This document shows positions 9,451 through 19,712 of a DNA stretch of 64,000 nucleotides, piece after piece; within the stretch, counting starts at the first letter, position 1, and the number at the start of each line of letters is the position of its first letter. Position numbers and translations under genes: made by a program. The DNA comes from Psychromonas ingrahamii 37 (GTDB lineage: Bacteria > Pseudomonadota > Gammaproteobacteria > Enterobacterales > Psychromonadaceae). The notes below the pieces were generated by a model. It saw only the letters and a program-made list of their open reading frames with translations, searched no databases and was not told the DNA's origin. Location of the stretch: NCBI RefSeq assembly GCF_000015285.1, contig NC_008709.1:1302001-1366000 (forward strand), written 5' to 3'.

Positions 9451-9797
9451 GATCGATCTACCTTATTGAAATTTCAACGATAAAATCATTAAAAAAATGG
9501 CGTAAAAAATCGCCCCTAGATTGGAGAAGCTTAATTAGAGATTAGTCTGCATAATTTTATAATCCAGTACTGGTTATGCCGCTTTTACTTGGAGATGGAG
9601 GATCTGCCAGTCTTTTGAATCTATAGATTATGATGTTGCGAACTTTATGACGATTATTCTTGATCAGGTACGCAATATGTTGGCATTTAAAAAAATAACA
9701 GTGCAGGGCGAATTAAGGATACTAGAATTATATGTAATATGTTTTTGGAGGATTAACCCATTCAAGTTCATGAAATTATAACGTAAGGAGTTTTATT
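9451..9797. other. Divergent regulatory region between cbpA and the clpC-like gene
   Basis: This 347-base gap must hold the promoters for both directions. A perfect 12-bp palindrome TTGAAATTTCAA sits at 9466-9477, 16-27 bases before the cbpA start. I looked for heat-shock sigma-32 promoters (CTTGAAA, 13-16 bases, CCCCAT) on both strands and found no convincing pair. The palindrome could be an operator. GTAAGGAG at 9781-9789 is the ribosome site of the + strand gene. Confidence 0.4.
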
Positions 9798-12284
9798 ATG
9801 TCCGATTGGAATAACCCGGCGGCCAAAGGAGCCATGTTACATAATTATGTTCAGAAGAGTACCCAAAAGGTGATTGGCTGTTTGGAGATTGCTTTTGCCG
9901 AGTTAGGAAGCTTACGGCTGAATATATTGACGTCCGATTTTTTGCTGGTTGCGTTACTTTCTCAACCGGACAGCGAAGCGCACAAAATTTTGCAGGAGTT
10001 ATTGCCAAATGAAGATGATGCTCCATTGCGTATCGTTGGTCAGATAAGGCAAAAATACCCCCCCGCAAGTAACGTCCAGGCAAGGCAAATTTTGGCTTCT
10101 CAAGAGATAGTCGAAGTATTTCGAGTTGCCTACGACGAGGCTAAAGACTTTGGCGATGACTATATTGGTACAGGCACTTTATTTCTTGCTTTTTTTCATA
10201 AGGATGCGGGGCATGTTGCTGATATTTTGAATAATGAAGGTATTCGCGTTGACCAGGCGCGTCAAGCATTAAAGCATATTCGACGGGGGCATCAGCTTAA
10301 TAGTCAAGATGCGGAAGGAAAACCAGATATATTGGATATCTATACTAAAGATCTCACCGAGATGGCGCGCAAAGGGGAGTTAGATCCTGTTATTGGTCGG
10401 GAGGAGGAGATCGAATTGATTATTCAAACCTTGTCCCGGCGTAAGAAAAATAACCCTGCCCTGATTGGTGAACCCGGGGTAGGTAAAACGGTTATTGTCG
10501 AAGGTTTGGCACAACGGATTGTGGCTGCTGATGTGCCCGATAGTCAGCTAAATAAGCGTTTACTTGCGCTGGATATGGGAGAGCTGGTGGCCGGGGCTTC
10601 AATGCGCGGTGAATTTGAAGAGCGCTTAAAATCTGTGCGTGATGCCGTTATTGAGGCGGGAGGCAAGGTTATTCTGTTTATTGATGAATTGCATACCGTG
10701 GTTGGCGCTAATGCCGGATCCGGTGGTATTGATGCTCCGAGTCTGTTGAAAACCGCGCTGGCTCAGGGAACCCTGCAGGTTATAGGGGCTGATACTTTGG
10801 ATGAATATCAAAAATATATAGAAACAGATAAAGCCCTTGAGCGGCGCTTTCATCCTATTTTAGTACGGGAGCCGAGTATTGAGGAAACCATTGCTATTTT
10901 GCAGGGCGCGGCTCCCCGTTATGAAAAGCACCATGATATTCATTATGCGTTACCAGCATTCGAAGCTGCAGCACGACTTTCTGAGCGTTATATTGCGGAT
11001 CGCTGTTTACCCGATAAGGCGGTTGACTTGATTGATGAAGCAGGCGCGCGGAAACATCTTCGTCTTACCGCTATTCCTCAAAATTTGCGGGATCTTGAAC
11101 GTAAGCATCAAGGGTTATTACGCGATAAGACCGGCGCTTTTAATGCGCAAAATTTTGAGCAGGTAGCAGCAACGCAGATGGAGATTTTAAAGAGCGATCA
11201 AAAGCTTAAAGAGGCACGCAGTGATTGGCAACAGGGGCGGGCCAAGGAAGATGCGATGGTGACATCGGATGATATTGCCGAAGTAGTAGCACGCTGGACA
11301 GGTATTCCCGTTGCGAGAATGGTTGAATCGGAGTCTGAAAAACTGGCCCGAATGGAAGAAAAATTGCATCAGCGGATCGTTGGCCAGGAAGATGCTGTCC
11401 GCGCTGTTGCAGATGCCATTCGTCGCAATCGGGCCGGTATTACAAACAGCCGACGTCCTATTGGCTCATTTCTTTTTCTGGGCCCTACTGGTGTCGGGAA
11501 AACTGAACTCGCCCGTGCCTTGGCTGCCTTTTTGTTAGATGATGAAACAAGAATAATTCGTCTTGATATGTCGGAGTATATGGAGAGACATGAAGTCTCT
11601 AAAATGATTGGCGCACCACCAGGGTATATCGGTTATGGTGAAGGAGGGCAATTAACAGAACGTGTACGTCATAACCCCTATACAGTGGTATTGCTGGATG
11701 AGATGGAGAAAGCTCACCCGGATGTGTTTAATATGTTACTGCAAATTCTTGAAGATGGGCAACTAACGGATGCTAAAGGGCGTAAAGTTTCCTTTCGCAA
11801 TACCGTTATTATAGGAACTTCTAATCTGGGCACCGGGTCACTCTCCCCTGACAAGCGTCCGATCGGATTTATTCATTCTGATTCGCTAAACTATAAGGAA
11901 ACACAAGATTTGGTGATGCACGAAGTTAAGAAGTTCTTTAAACCAGAGTTTCTTAACCGGCTTGATGACATCATCGTCTTTCATTATTTAGAAAAAGAAC
12001 ATGTCCGTCAGATAGCACAGATGTTTGTCGCTGAATTAGTCGAACGAATGAAACTGAGGGGCATTGTGCTTGAAGTCGATAATGCTGTGATTGATAAACT
12101 CTCGGCAGACGGTTTTGATCCTATTTATGGTGCGCGACCCTTAAGACGTGAAGTGGAGCGTCAAATAGAAAATGTATTAGCAATGAAAGTTGTGCGGAAT
12201 GAATTCTCAGATAACAGTGTGGTTCAAGTTAAGATGCAGGATAAGGAGATTGTTTTTCTCACCGAGCAGAAGATGACTAAATAG
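9798..12284 (+). CDS. ClpC-like AAA+ unfoldase (HSP100 family)
   Basis: The 828-residue protein has a Clp N-domain (about 10-165) and a first AAA+ module with Walker A GEPGVGKT at 224-231 and Walker B ILFIDE near 292. A short ClpC-length middle domain (about 425-480) and a second AAA+ module with GPTGVGKT at 562-569 and VVLLDE near 630 follow. The short middle domain rules out ClpB. An IGF tripeptide at 689-691 aligns with the ClpP-docking loop of ClpC (KYVGF-type), so partnership with ClpP is plausible. ClpC is typical of Firmicutes, actinobacteria and cyanobacteria; a marine gammaproteobacterial copy beside cbpAM may be acquired. It is not a ClpG/ClpK-type disaggregase by length. Confidence 0.85.
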   Translation: MSDWNNPAAKGAMLHNYVQKSTQKVIGCLEIAFAELGSLRLNILTSDFLLVALLSQPDSEAHKILQELLPNEDDAPLRIVGQIRQKYPPASNVQARQILASQEIVEVFRVAYDEAKDFGDDYIGTGTLFLAFFHKDAGHVADILNNEGIRVDQARQALKHIRRGHQLNSQDAEGKPDILDIYTKDLTEMARKGELDPVIGREEEIELIIQTLSRRKKNNPALIGEPGVGKTVIVEGLAQRIVAADVPDSQLNKRLLALDMGELVAGASMRGEFEERLKSVRDAVIEAGGKVILFIDELHTVVGANAGSGGIDAPSLLKTALAQGTLQVIGADTLDEYQKYIETDKALERRFHPILVREPSIEETIAILQGAAPRYEKHHDIHYALPAFEAAARLSERYIADRCLPDKAVDLIDEAGARKHLRLTAIPQNLRDLERKHQGLLRDKTGAFNAQNFEQVAATQMEILKSDQKLKEARSDWQQGRAKEDAMVTSDDIAEVVARWTGIPVARMVESESEKLARMEEKLHQRIVGQEDAVRAVADAIRRNRAGITNSRRPIGSFLFLGPTGVGKTELARALAAFLLDDETRIIRLDMSEYMERHEVSKMIGAPPGYIGYGEGGQLTERVRHNPYTVVLLDEMEKAHPDVFNMLLQILEDGQLTDAKGRKVSFRNTVIIGTSNLGTGSLSPDKRPIGFIHSDSLNYKETQDLVMHEVKKFFKPEFLNRLDDIIVFHYLEKEHVRQIAQMFVAELVERMKLRGIVLEVDNAVIDKLSADGFDPIYGARPLRREVERQIENVLAMKVVRNEFSDNSVVQVKMQDKEIVFLTEQKMTK

Positions 12285-12306
12285 CGTTTTATTTTTGTAG
12301 TAAATA

Positions 12307-12338
12307 AAATGACAAACCTTTACGGGTTTGCCATTTTT
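12307..12338. terminator. Bidirectional terminator between clpC-like gene and yceI
   Basis: AAATGACAAACC and GGTTTGCCATTTTT pair almost completely (one internal mismatch) around a short loop, with T-runs on both strands. It lies between two convergent genes and can serve both. Confidence 0.75.
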
Positions 12339-12350
12339 AAAATATTAAAT

Positions 12351-12920
12351 TTACTGACGCACACCTTCAACGTTTAATTCCATGTCCACATAACTTGCAG
12401 GACCCATTACCTGAATACCAAAGTCAACTAGCTGTAAACGTGTTGTGCCTTGAAAACCTGCGCGGTATCCGCCCCAAGGATCTTCACCTGCACCAACCAA
12501 GTTAGCATCAATAGTAATAGGTTTAGTGATGCCATGCAGTGTTAAACTGCCGTTAATCACTAAACTGCCATCTGCTTTTTCAGTGAATTTTTGGCTGACA
12601 AATTTTGCCTCTGAAAATTTACCGGCATTAATAAAGTCGTCACTTTTAATATGTTTATCACGTTCTGCATGGTTTGAATCCAGGCTGCTGGTATCCACGT
12701 TGACGGTTATTTTAGAGGCTGCAATATTAGTTTCATCGAAACTAAATTGACCGTCAAATTTGTTAAAACGACCTTGAATAAAGCTGTAACCTAAGTGGCT
12801 TACTTTAAAATTGATTGAAGCGTGTGCGCCATCGGTATCTATTTTATAATCAGCGGCGTTGGCAAAGGTTGGCATAAACAGCGCTGTGCTGAGTGCGGCT
12901 GCGATAAGTGATTTTTTCAT
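12351..12920 (-). CDS. yceI: YceI-family periplasmic lipid-binding protein
   Basis: The 189-residue precursor has a clear signal peptide (MKKSLIAAALSTALFMPTFA, cleaved near ANA). It is followed by the YceI lipocalin-like fold with YKIDTDGAHASINFKVSHLG and GSLTLHGITKPITI. Family members bind polyisoprenoid lipids in the periplasm; the physiological role is poorly known. It lies 25 bases downstream of a cytochrome b561 gene on the same strand, the same pairing as yceJ-yceI in E. coli, so the two are probably one unit. Confidence 0.93.
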   Translation of the reverse strand: MKKSLIAAALSTALFMPTFANAADYKIDTDGAHASINFKVSHLGYSFIQGRFNKFDGQFSFDETNIAASKITVNVDTSSLDSNHAERDKHIKSDDFINAGKFSEAKFVSQKFTEKADGSLVINGSLTLHGITKPITIDANLVGAGEDPWGGYRAGFQGTTRLQLVDFGIQVMGPASYVDMELNVEGVRQ

Positions 12921-12945
12921 TATTTAATTCCTATTCGAGTTTAAG

Positions 12946-13473
12946 TTAGAGCATTTTCTTGAGTGTATTATCTTTATTAATAAAGTGATGTTTTAGGGCA
13001 GCTAAGGCGTGCAAAGCGGCTAAGCCAATCAATGTAAATGCCAGATAATAATGAATAATACCAGCAATATCTTCCTGGTTTTCAATAAACGAGCCAAAAC
13101 CGGGCACGGAAAACCAATTAAACACTGCTATCGCACGACCGTCGGCTGTTGAAATCAGGTATCCCGCAATAAAAAGACTGAATAATAAAAGGTAAAGAGC
13201 GAAATGGGCTGTTTTAGCCGCTTTAATTTCCCATTTTTGACCTTCAATGTCAGGATGGGCGGTGAACAGTTTCCAGACAACCCGCATCAGGGTCAGTGCA
13301 AATAAACACAAGCCAACGGATTTATGTATATAGGGTGCTGTATTATACCAGTCATTGTAATAGGTTAGATCAACCATCCACAGCCCTAAACTAAATAAGC
13401 CAATAACTAACAGAGCTGAAACCCAATGCAGGAGTTTAGCGGTGATATTATATTTTGTGACTGCTTGTGACAT
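12946..13473 (-). CDS. yceJ: Cytochrome b561 family protein (YceJ-like)
   Basis: The 175-residue integral membrane protein has four predicted membrane helices. Histidines suited to ligate two b-type haems are present (KLLHWVSALLV, YIHKSVGLCLF, AKTAHFALYLL, IIHYYLAFTLIGLAALHALAAL). It belongs to the Ni/Fe-hydrogenase b-subunit/cytochrome b561 superfamily, which moves electrons from the quinone pool or superoxide across the inner membrane. It sits directly upstream of yceI. Confidence 0.88.
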   Translation of the reverse strand: MSQAVTKYNITAKLLHWVSALLVIGLFSLGLWMVDLTYYNDWYNTAPYIHKSVGLCLFALTLMRVVWKLFTAHPDIEGQKWEIKAAKTAHFALYLLLFSLFIAGYLISTADGRAIAVFNWFSVPGFGSFIENQEDIAGIIHYYLAFTLIGLAALHALAALKHHFINKDNTLKKML

Positions 13474-13686
13474 TTAATGCCCTTTTTAAATGTGAACTTA
13501 ACAAAATTTTAATTAAGTTCATTGTAGATTAACTATTTGATAAGCAAAGATAGAAAAGTAGAATAGTTTATTCAAATATTTTGATGCTTTACTCTATTAA
13601 TGCTTTAATTCTATTGATAATTTAAAGGTATTAACCGCATTTATTCACCCTAAGAGTCTACCGTTTATATCATCAAATCTGACAAA

Positions 13687-14328
13687 TCACTGTATTTCTG
13701 GGAAGATGCTTTGTTGTTCGGATTCAAGCCAGATTGGGTATTTTTTCATTACCGATGTAAATAATTGAGAGTTGATAAAGTTGGCTAACCAGACCTTTAG
13801 GAACGGGTAGGCACTTTGCTCAAACCAGTCTTTATCAACACCGGAAAATTGCCGTATAAAAGGTAATATTGCCATATCGGCCAGGCTGATTTTTTGGCCG
13901 AAAAGATAAGGGGTATAACTGAGACGATTTTCTAGTTGCATTAAAAAATCTTCCGCATGCTCCCGGTAATAAAGCGTGGAGTGTTCTGGAAAGCGATCCG
14001 CATATTTGTATTTATCGAGCCAGCCTTTAAATTCAAAATCATTTTCATCAATTAAACTTAACATCTCAGTAAAACTGCCCTGTAACCAGTTATTTGGATC
14101 GCGGCGTGCGAGCGCCCAAACCATAATATCTAAGCTTTCATCGACGACAGTTCCATCGCTCAATTGTAAAACAGGCACCGTCCCTTTACTGGAAAGTGCT
14201 AACATTTCAGCCGGTTTATTTTTAAGTATTATTTCACGTAAAAAAACAGACTGTGAACTGACCGCTAAGGCTAAACGGGCACGTATTGCATAAGGGCAAC
14301 GACGGAATGAATATAAAGTATTGGTCAT
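13687..14328 (-). CDS. Glutathione S-transferase-like protein
   Basis: The 213-residue protein has a thioredoxin-like N-domain with CPYA near residue 11 (LYSFRRCPYAIRARLAL). The cis-proline GTVPVLQL and the SNAIL-like DESLDIMVW follow, then an all-helical C-domain with the ISLADMAILPFIRQF capping motif. This is the GST fold, closest in feel to small proteobacterial GSTs with a cysteine active site. Substrate unknown. It stands alone in the minus direction, with long gaps on both sides. Confidence 0.85.
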   Translation of the reverse strand: MTNTLYSFRRCPYAIRARLALAVSSQSVFLREIILKNKPAEMLALSSKGTVPVLQLSDGTVVDESLDIMVWALARRDPNNWLQGSFTEMLSLIDENDFEFKGWLDKYKYADRFPEHSTLYYREHAEDFLMQLENRLSYTPYLFGQKISLADMAILPFIRQFSGVDKDWFEQSAYPFLKVWLANFINSQLFTSVMKKYPIWLESEQQSIFPEIQ

Positions 14329-14805
14329 AAATACCTCGTTATAAAAAGTAAGGAAGGTCTATTGTGACCATGTTACGATCAATTTATTTTTAAAAATAGG
14401 TGTTTAACTTACCATCACAAAAGAATTAATGAACTTTTCAAGCCTTATCCAAGATTTGAACCAATGGAGATATCTTATTGATATGAAAAGTCTGAAAATT
14501 TCATGTCATCTTCAACATTAAAAACTGTAGAATCGAGTCACAGGATCCAGATTGTAGGGGGATTTTTATCACTTTAAAAGATACTATGGAGCAATTTTTA
14601 GCTATCTGATAGCAAAAAATAAAATGATGATTTGAATTAAAAGATGGGAAACTCTATTTAAATTAAACATTGAGCTATTTATGTCTGTTTGACAATGTAA
14701 TCACTTAATTATTTTTTGCTGTCAACAACTCGAGGACATTTACCGCCAAAACGGCTATACCCAAATCAACTGAAGGCCGATCGCTGTCGTATTGCGACCG
14801 CGCGT
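14329..14805. other. Intergenic region without recognised gene
   Basis: I find no convincing ORF with a ribosome site, RNA gene or strong repeat in this 477-base AT-rich stretch. The part nearest 14806 is GC-richer and forms the 3' side of the DUF2333 gene. The promoter of the GST-like gene should lie at the left end. Confidence 0.4.
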
Positions 14806-15792
14806 TTAACCTTGCTCTAATAAACGACGCAGATCGATTAAGGCAACGTTGGCACGCGATACATAACTTGCCATCACCGATGAATGGTTTGCCAATAGAC
14901 CAAACCCACTGCCATTTAAAATAACCGGACTCCAAACAACAGCTTGCGTTGATTCTAAGTCTTTAATTATTTTATTTAAACTGACTTGTGCATTTTTCTT
15001 TTCTAAGACATCAGTGAAATCAACCTCGATGGCTTTCAAAAAATGCAAAATAGCCCAGGTTGCACCGCGACTTTCATAAAACACGTCATCAATTTGAAAC
15101 CAAGGGGTTTTTATTTGCATCTGCTGTGCTGTTTCGGTTGATTGCTTGGTACTGGAATCACCGGCTAATACGATGTTATAACTGTCTTGCCCAACACTTG
15201 AGCTTAAGCGTTGTGAGAGAGAGCCTAAACGCTTTTCCACGGCACTTAACCAAGCACTTAAATTATCTGCTCTGGTGTAAAATTGTGCCTCATTTTGACT
15301 GTTTTTAACTAAACGTGTGCGATAACGCACCAGAGAGGCAATAGCTTGTCGGTACTCTTTTTCAGCACTTGGCAGCGCCCAATTTTTGTGCGAAGTGTTA
15401 ATTTTTTCCTGTGCTTTTTCTAAATCATTATCACCCGTTGTCTGGGATGGTGAGCGGCTAAAATTTAAACGCATGGCTAATGATAAATCTCTTATCTGTT
15501 TGAGGGCGCCATATTCAAAAGCCGGCACATTATCCATGAATAATCCTGGTGGTGTGACATCATTTGAGAAAAATCCGCCAGGTTTTTCAATTAACCAGCT
15601 TGTGACATCTATTAAGGTTGTCGTTATTGTATAACCAGGCACTATTTTATGGTTATTTATTTTAGCTGTTTCTAGCGCTTTCGTTTTTACATCATAGGCT
15701 GCGGGGGGGAATCCCCACCAAATTGATACTATCCACAGTATCAATACAATGAGCGCAAGGCTGGTGAAAATTCCTTTTTTTACTGAAGTCAT
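14806..15792 (-). CDS. DUF2333 family membrane-anchored protein
   Basis: The 328-residue protein begins with a single membrane anchor (FTSLALIVLILWIVSIWWG). The body matches the DUF2333 family of gammaproteobacteria, as in PPGLFMDNVPAFEYGALKQI and a helical region rich in RADNLSAWLSAVEKRLGSLS. Most of the protein is expected in the periplasm. No function is established. It is monocistronic here. Confidence 0.82.
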   Translation of the reverse strand: MTSVKKGIFTSLALIVLILWIVSIWWGFPPAAYDVKTKALETAKINNHKIVPGYTITTTLIDVTSWLIEKPGGFFSNDVTPPGLFMDNVPAFEYGALKQIRDLSLAMRLNFSRSPSQTTGDNDLEKAQEKINTSHKNWALPSAEKEYRQAIASLVRYRTRLVKNSQNEAQFYTRADNLSAWLSAVEKRLGSLSQRLSSSVGQDSYNIVLAGDSSTKQSTETAQQMQIKTPWFQIDDVFYESRGATWAILHFLKAIEVDFTDVLEKKNAQVSLNKIIKDLESTQAVVWSPVILNGSGFGLLANHSSVMASYVSRANVALIDLRRLLEQG

Positions 15793-16476
15793 TTTAGTCC
15801 CTAATCTTGATATTCGGAAAAATATTTTAAAGAGTTAATTAATCAATAACAAGCGTTTAAGATTTTAGTGTCTGCTTTAGACAAAGATTAATAATAGCAC
15901 TTCCATTGATCAGAGAGTCCCTTTCGGCGCAGGGAAACGGATCAATGCAAGATATTAATTAGTGTAAGTTGTTCTAATGATACAAAATCGTACCTAACTA
16001 TTCTAAAGTACTTCAGCGCCTCACAACATGTTATGCATCAAATTAATAACAAAGCCTGAAAAATAGTGTTATGCCCAAAGAATTAATCAAGTGAGCAATA
16101 ATTGCAAAGGAAAAATTAGCACTAATACTAAACGCATCAAATAAATGCAGGGAATATTTCTGAAATAGATTAACAACCCTAACAGAATAGAGCAAAAATT
16201 GTAGAGGTCTTATAGCAATTTCACTCATTAGGTCATCTATTGAGGCGTCGAAAAAATGCATGAAAGCAAGGCATTGATGTTAGTGACTCGTGGTTCTCAT
16301 TATACTAAATAGTAAGGAACGGCTTTAGTGGGTCACGAACATGAGGCTACGAATCAAATTAATAGTAAAGATTAAAATGCAGTTTTATCAGATAGTATCA
16401 GCATAAGTAAAGAGAAAATAAGTGGATTTGGTATTCTATGGTAATCTTCCTGCAAAATAGTTGAACAGGGTGAGTT
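15793..16476. other. Long intergenic region upstream of folA
   Basis: This 684-base AT-rich gap separates the divergent DUF2333 and folA genes. The frames inside it lack ribosome sites and recognisable sequence. The piece around 16245-16360 (GCATTGATGTTAGTGACTCG and, inverted in style, GTGGGTCACGAACATGAGGC) looks like it could be a worn dispersed repeat, but I cannot name it. Confidence 0.35.
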
Positions 16477-16968
16477 ATGAAAATTTCAATGATTGTTGCG
16501 ATGTCGGAGAATAGGGTAATTGGTTTGGATAATAAAATGCCATGGCATTTACCTGCCGATTTAATGTTTTTTAAACGAGTCACATTAGGTAAACCCATTA
16601 TTATGGGGCGGAAAACCTTCGAGTCAATCGGGCGGCCGTTACCTGGAAGAAAAAACATAGTACTAAGCCGTGATAAAAATCTTCACATAGAGGGGGTTTG
16701 CTGCGTGCAAACTGTTGAGCAGGCACTCGCACTGGTGGAAGATTGTGATGAAGTCATGGTGATCGGTGGAGCGACGATTTATGAGCAGTTTTTACCACAA
16801 GCAAGCCGTTTATATATTACTTTTATCGATTTAAAAACAGCGGGTGACACACACTTTCCCGATTATAAAATGATTGCCGATTGGCGAGAAGTACAGAAAG
16901 AAGCGCATCAGAGCGATGCGCAAAACAGTTATAATTATCAATTTATAACATTGGACCGAGTAAGCTGA
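16477..16968 (+). CDS. folA: Dihydrofolate reductase FolA
   Basis: The 163-residue enzyme reduces dihydrofolate to tetrahydrofolate with NADPH. Conserved features are VAMSENRVIG, MPWHLPADLMFFKR with the active-site aspartate, GKPIIMGRKTFESIGRPLPGR and VMVIGGATIYEQFLP. It is the chromosomal FolA type and the length is normal. It converges on apaH with one base between the stop codons. Confidence 0.97.
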   Translation: MKISMIVAMSENRVIGLDNKMPWHLPADLMFFKRVTLGKPIIMGRKTFESIGRPLPGRKNIVLSRDKNLHIEGVCCVQTVEQALALVEDCDEVMVIGGATIYEQFLPQASRLYITFIDLKTAGDTHFPDYKMIADWREVQKEAHQSDAQNSYNYQFITLDRVS

Positions 16969-16969
16969 T

Positions 16970-17800
16970 TTATTTACTGTGAACTCTCTGGCGTTGGCAA
17001 GCAAAAGAAAACATTTTTTTATCTTGCCAACGTAACATACTCAGGCTATTTCCCCAGACGCATCCGGTATCTAAAGCATAAATTCCCTGTTTAGTCCCCG
17101 TGCCTAATAACGCCGCCCAATGGCCAAAGATGATGTCACTACTCTGATCCAACGTGTTAATTTCAAACCAGGGTTTAATGATAGTGCTATCGGTTTGCTC
17201 AGGGGCAAGTTTGCTATAAAATTCTAATGACCCGTCTAACAGGCAATAACGCATTCTGGTTAATGCGTTAATAATAAAACGTAACCGCTTAATACCCTGT
17301 GAACTATCATTCCATGAGGCAGGGTGGTTGCCATACATGTTTTTAAGCAGTTTTTTAAATTCATTACCCTGCAAAATGTTTTGTACTTCTTGAGCATAAC
17401 CTTGCGCTTGTTGGATAGTCCACTGTGGGGATATGCCCGCATGAACCATCACAAAGTTAAATTCAGGATGGCGTCTAAAAAGCGGTTGAAAACGCAACCA
17501 AGTCAGTAATTCATCACAGTCTGGCGCATTTAATAATGCGCTTAATTTATCACTTTCTTTATCACTGTGGATACCTTGATGAATGGCCAAAAGATGCAGA
17601 TCATGATTACCCAGTACAATCTTCGCACTGTCACCTAAGCTTTTAACAAAACGTAATGTTTCCAGCGATTTTGGACCCCGTCCGACAAGATCGCCGGTTA
17701 TCCAAAGCTGATCTTTATTTTTTTTAAATTGCGCGAGTTCAAGCAAAGCTTGAAGTTCATCGAAGCAGCCGTGGACATCACCCACTATATAGGTAGCCAC
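16970..17800 (-). CDS. apaH: Symmetrical bis(5'-nucleosyl)-tetraphosphatase ApaH
   Basis: The 276-residue PPP-family metallophosphatase splits Ap4A into two ADP and, in E. coli, also removes Np4 caps from RNA. The metal motifs are GDVHGCFDEL, GDLVGRGPKSLETL, GNHDLHLL and the HAGISPQW histidine. It is the last gene of the lptD-surA-pdxA-rsmA-apaH run, two bases after rsmA. The apaG gene that lies between rsmA and apaH in E. coli and many relatives is absent. Confidence 0.96.
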   Translation of the reverse strand: MATYIVGDVHGCFDELQALLELAQFKKNKDQLWITGDLVGRGPKSLETLRFVKSLGDSAKIVLGNHDLHLLAIHQGIHSDKESDKLSALLNAPDCDELLTWLRFQPLFRRHPEFNFVMVHAGISPQWTIQQAQGYAQEVQNILQGNEFKKLLKNMYGNHPASWNDSSQGIKRLRFIINALTRMRYCLLDGSLEFYSKLAPEQTDSTIIKPWFEINTLDQSSDIIFGHWAALLGTGTKQGIYALDTGCVWGNSLSMLRWQDKKMFSFACQRQRVHSK

Positions 17801-17802
17801 CT

Positions 17803-18615
17803 TTATTTATTTTCTTTTAAATCAAACACATAATTGGCAATATTAACGTACTCTTCAACGCTGATATTTTCTGCCCGTTTGGTTGTATCAATGCCAATTT
17901 CTTGTAATTGTTCAATACTTAACAAATCACGCAAACCATTACGAATTGTTTTACGGCGTTGATTAAAGGCCATGGAACACACTTGGGTAAGGCATTTTAA
18001 GCTTTTAGCGATAAAGGGTGGGGTGTCATAGGGCTCTAAACGTACAACAGCTGAATCAACCTTAGGAGCCGGTTTAAAAGCCGTCGGTGGTACTTCTAAT
18101 ACAGGAATAATGCGGCAATAATATTGGGCCATAACGGTTAAGCGTCCGTAGGCTTTACAGTTCGGACCTGCACAGAGACGATTAACCACTTCTTTTTGGA
18201 GCATAAAATGCATATCAGAAATTTTGTCTGCATATTCGAACAAATGAAACATCAGCGGTGTTGAAATATTATAGGGCAAGTTACCAAAAACGCGCAGTGG
18301 TCTTTCTGTACTGGCTAACTTTCCAAAATCAAATTGTAGCGCATCGGCTTGGGTAATATTTAATTTATCACCTAATACGGGATGCTCTGCTAAACGGGCA
18401 GCCAAATCTCTATCGAGCTCAATGACATTTAAGCACTTCACTTTACTTGCAACCGGCTCTGTTAGTGCGCCTAAGCCCGGGCCTATTTCAACGATGTTGT
18501 CTTCCCATTGAGGTGCGATCGCCCCAACAATAGAATCAATAATATAATCATCGTGTAAGAAGTTTTGTCCAAAACGTTTACGCGCGGTATGACCTAAGTG
18601 TGTTTTATCATTCAT
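17803..18615 (-). CDS. rsmA: 16S rRNA adenine(1518/1519)-N6 dimethyltransferase RsmA (KsgA)
   Basis: The 270-residue enzyme dimethylates two adenosines in the 3' end of 16S rRNA during small-subunit maturation. Family motifs: [11 protein letters not shown] at the start, the AdoMet site [11 protein letters not shown], and the catalytic [26 protein letters not shown] and [12 protein letters not shown] follow. It lies between pdxA and apaH in the usual order. A gap of 110 bases separates it from pdxA. Confidence 0.97.
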   Translation of the reverse strand: MNDKTHLGHTARKRFGQNFLHDDYIIDSIVGAIAPQWEDNIVEIGPGLGALTEPVASKVKCLNVIELDRDLAARLAEHPVLGDKLNITQADALQFDFGKLASTERPLRVFGNLPYNISTPLMFHLFEYADKISDMHFMLQKEVVNRLCAGPNCKAYGRLTVMAQYYCRIIPVLEVPPTAFKPAPKVDSAVVRLEPYDTPPFIAKSLKCLTQVCSMAFNQRRKTIRNGLRDLLSIEQLQEIGIDTTKRAENISVEEYVNIANYVFDLKENK

Positions 18616-18725
18616 ATTGATTTTGCCTTGTTGCTTATACCAAAATATTAATTATCTGTTCTGCTCAGGGTTAGCTCGGAAAGTTAACCCGCAAAATAAA
18701 ACAGTTATTTAACTATTTTGGTTTA

Positions 18726-19712
18726 TTATTTATTGGTGCTCTGAATCATCGTAATGGCTTCATTGACTGCGCATAACAAGCTGCCTGGATCGGCGTTACC
18801 CGTGCCGGCTAAGTCTAACGCAGTACCATGATCCACAGAGGTGCGGATAAAGGGTAGACCTAAAGTGATATTGACTGATTTGCCAAATCCTTTATATTTT
18901 AAAACAGGCAAGCCCTGATCATGATACATGGCTAAAACAGCATCTGCATCTGCTAAATATTTTTCCTGAAAGAGTGTATCCGCCGGCAGGGGGCCGATTA
19001 AGTTGATCCCTTCTGTACGTAACCGCTCTAATGTCGGCTCGATGGTATCAATCTCTTCCCGGCCCATATGGCCACCTTCACCTGCATGAGGGTTCAAACC
19101 GCAAACATAAATACGGGGTTGCTTGATGGCGTATTTTGTTTGTAATTCCTGATCCAGTATGTGGATTATTTTAGTCAGACGCGACTCGGTAATGGCGGCA
19201 GATACATCGGCTAAAGGCAGATGCGTTGTGACTAATGCCACACGCAGTCCGGTTGTCGCTAACATCATAACGACCAGATCAACACCCGCCTGTTCAGCAA
19301 AAAACTCGGTATGACCGCTAAAGGTGATCCCCGCATCATTAATAACCGCTTTATGCACAGGTGCTGTGACCACCGCTGAAAATTCGCCAGACAGGCAACC
19401 GCGGCTTGCAAAACTCAGGGTATCTAATACAAATTGCGCATTTAGCGTGTTTAATTTTCCCGCTTCAACGGGTGCCCGCAAGTTAATATTAGCTACTTTT
19501 AAGGAGCCAATTTGATTGGCTTTAGCTGCTATTTTCGGATCATAATCAAGCAAGGTTACTTGTTCATTAAGTTGTAAGGCACGTTCAGCCAATAACCTTT
19601 TGTCTGTACAAATAATTAATTCCACAGGCCAGACTTGTTTAGCAAGTTGTAGAATTAAGTCTGGGCCAATACCGCCCGGTTCTCCGGCAGTGATAATTAA
19701 ACGCTTTACCAT
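18726..19712 (-). CDS. pdxA: 4-hydroxythreonine-4-phosphate dehydrogenase PdxA
   Basis: The 328-residue NAD-dependent enzyme oxidises 4-phosphohydroxy-L-threonine in pyridoxal 5'-phosphate biosynthesis. Visible are the N-terminal [13 protein letters not shown] and the metal-binding histidines in [25 protein letters not shown] and [16 protein letters not shown]. Its start overlaps the surA stop by one base (TAATG), so translation is coupled to surA. Confidence 0.97.
   Translation of the reverse strand: MVKRLIITAGEPGGIGPDLILQLAKQVWPVELIICTDKRLLAERALQLNEQVTLLDYDPKIAAKANQIGSLKVANINLRAPVEAGKLNTLNAQFVLDTLSFASRGCLSGEFSAVVTAPVHKAVINDAGITFSGHTEFFAEQAGVDLVVMMLATTGLRVALVTTHLPLADVSAAITESRLTKIIHILDQELQTKYAIKQPRIYVCGLNPHAGEGGHMGREEIDTIEPTLERLRTEGINLIGPLPADTLFQEKYLADADAVLAMYHDQGLPVLKYKGFGKSVNITLGLPFIRTSVDHGTALDLAGTGNADPGSLLCAVNEAITMIQSTNK

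Noticed and set aside
9648..9779. 43-codon plus frame upstream of the clpC-like gene
   Set aside because: No ribosome site or similarity; lies in the promoter region.
9798..12284. ClpG/ClpK disaggregase of the transmissible heat-resistance locus
   Set aside because: The protein is shorter, has ClpC layout and a ClpP-type tripeptide; the other genes of that locus are absent.
14705..14935. 76-codon minus frame at the DUF2333 3' end
   Set aside because: Largely out-of-frame shadow of the DUF2333 gene.
16043..16261. 72-codon hydrophobic minus frame before folA
   Set aside because: No ribosome site, composition typical of AT-rich noncoding DNA.
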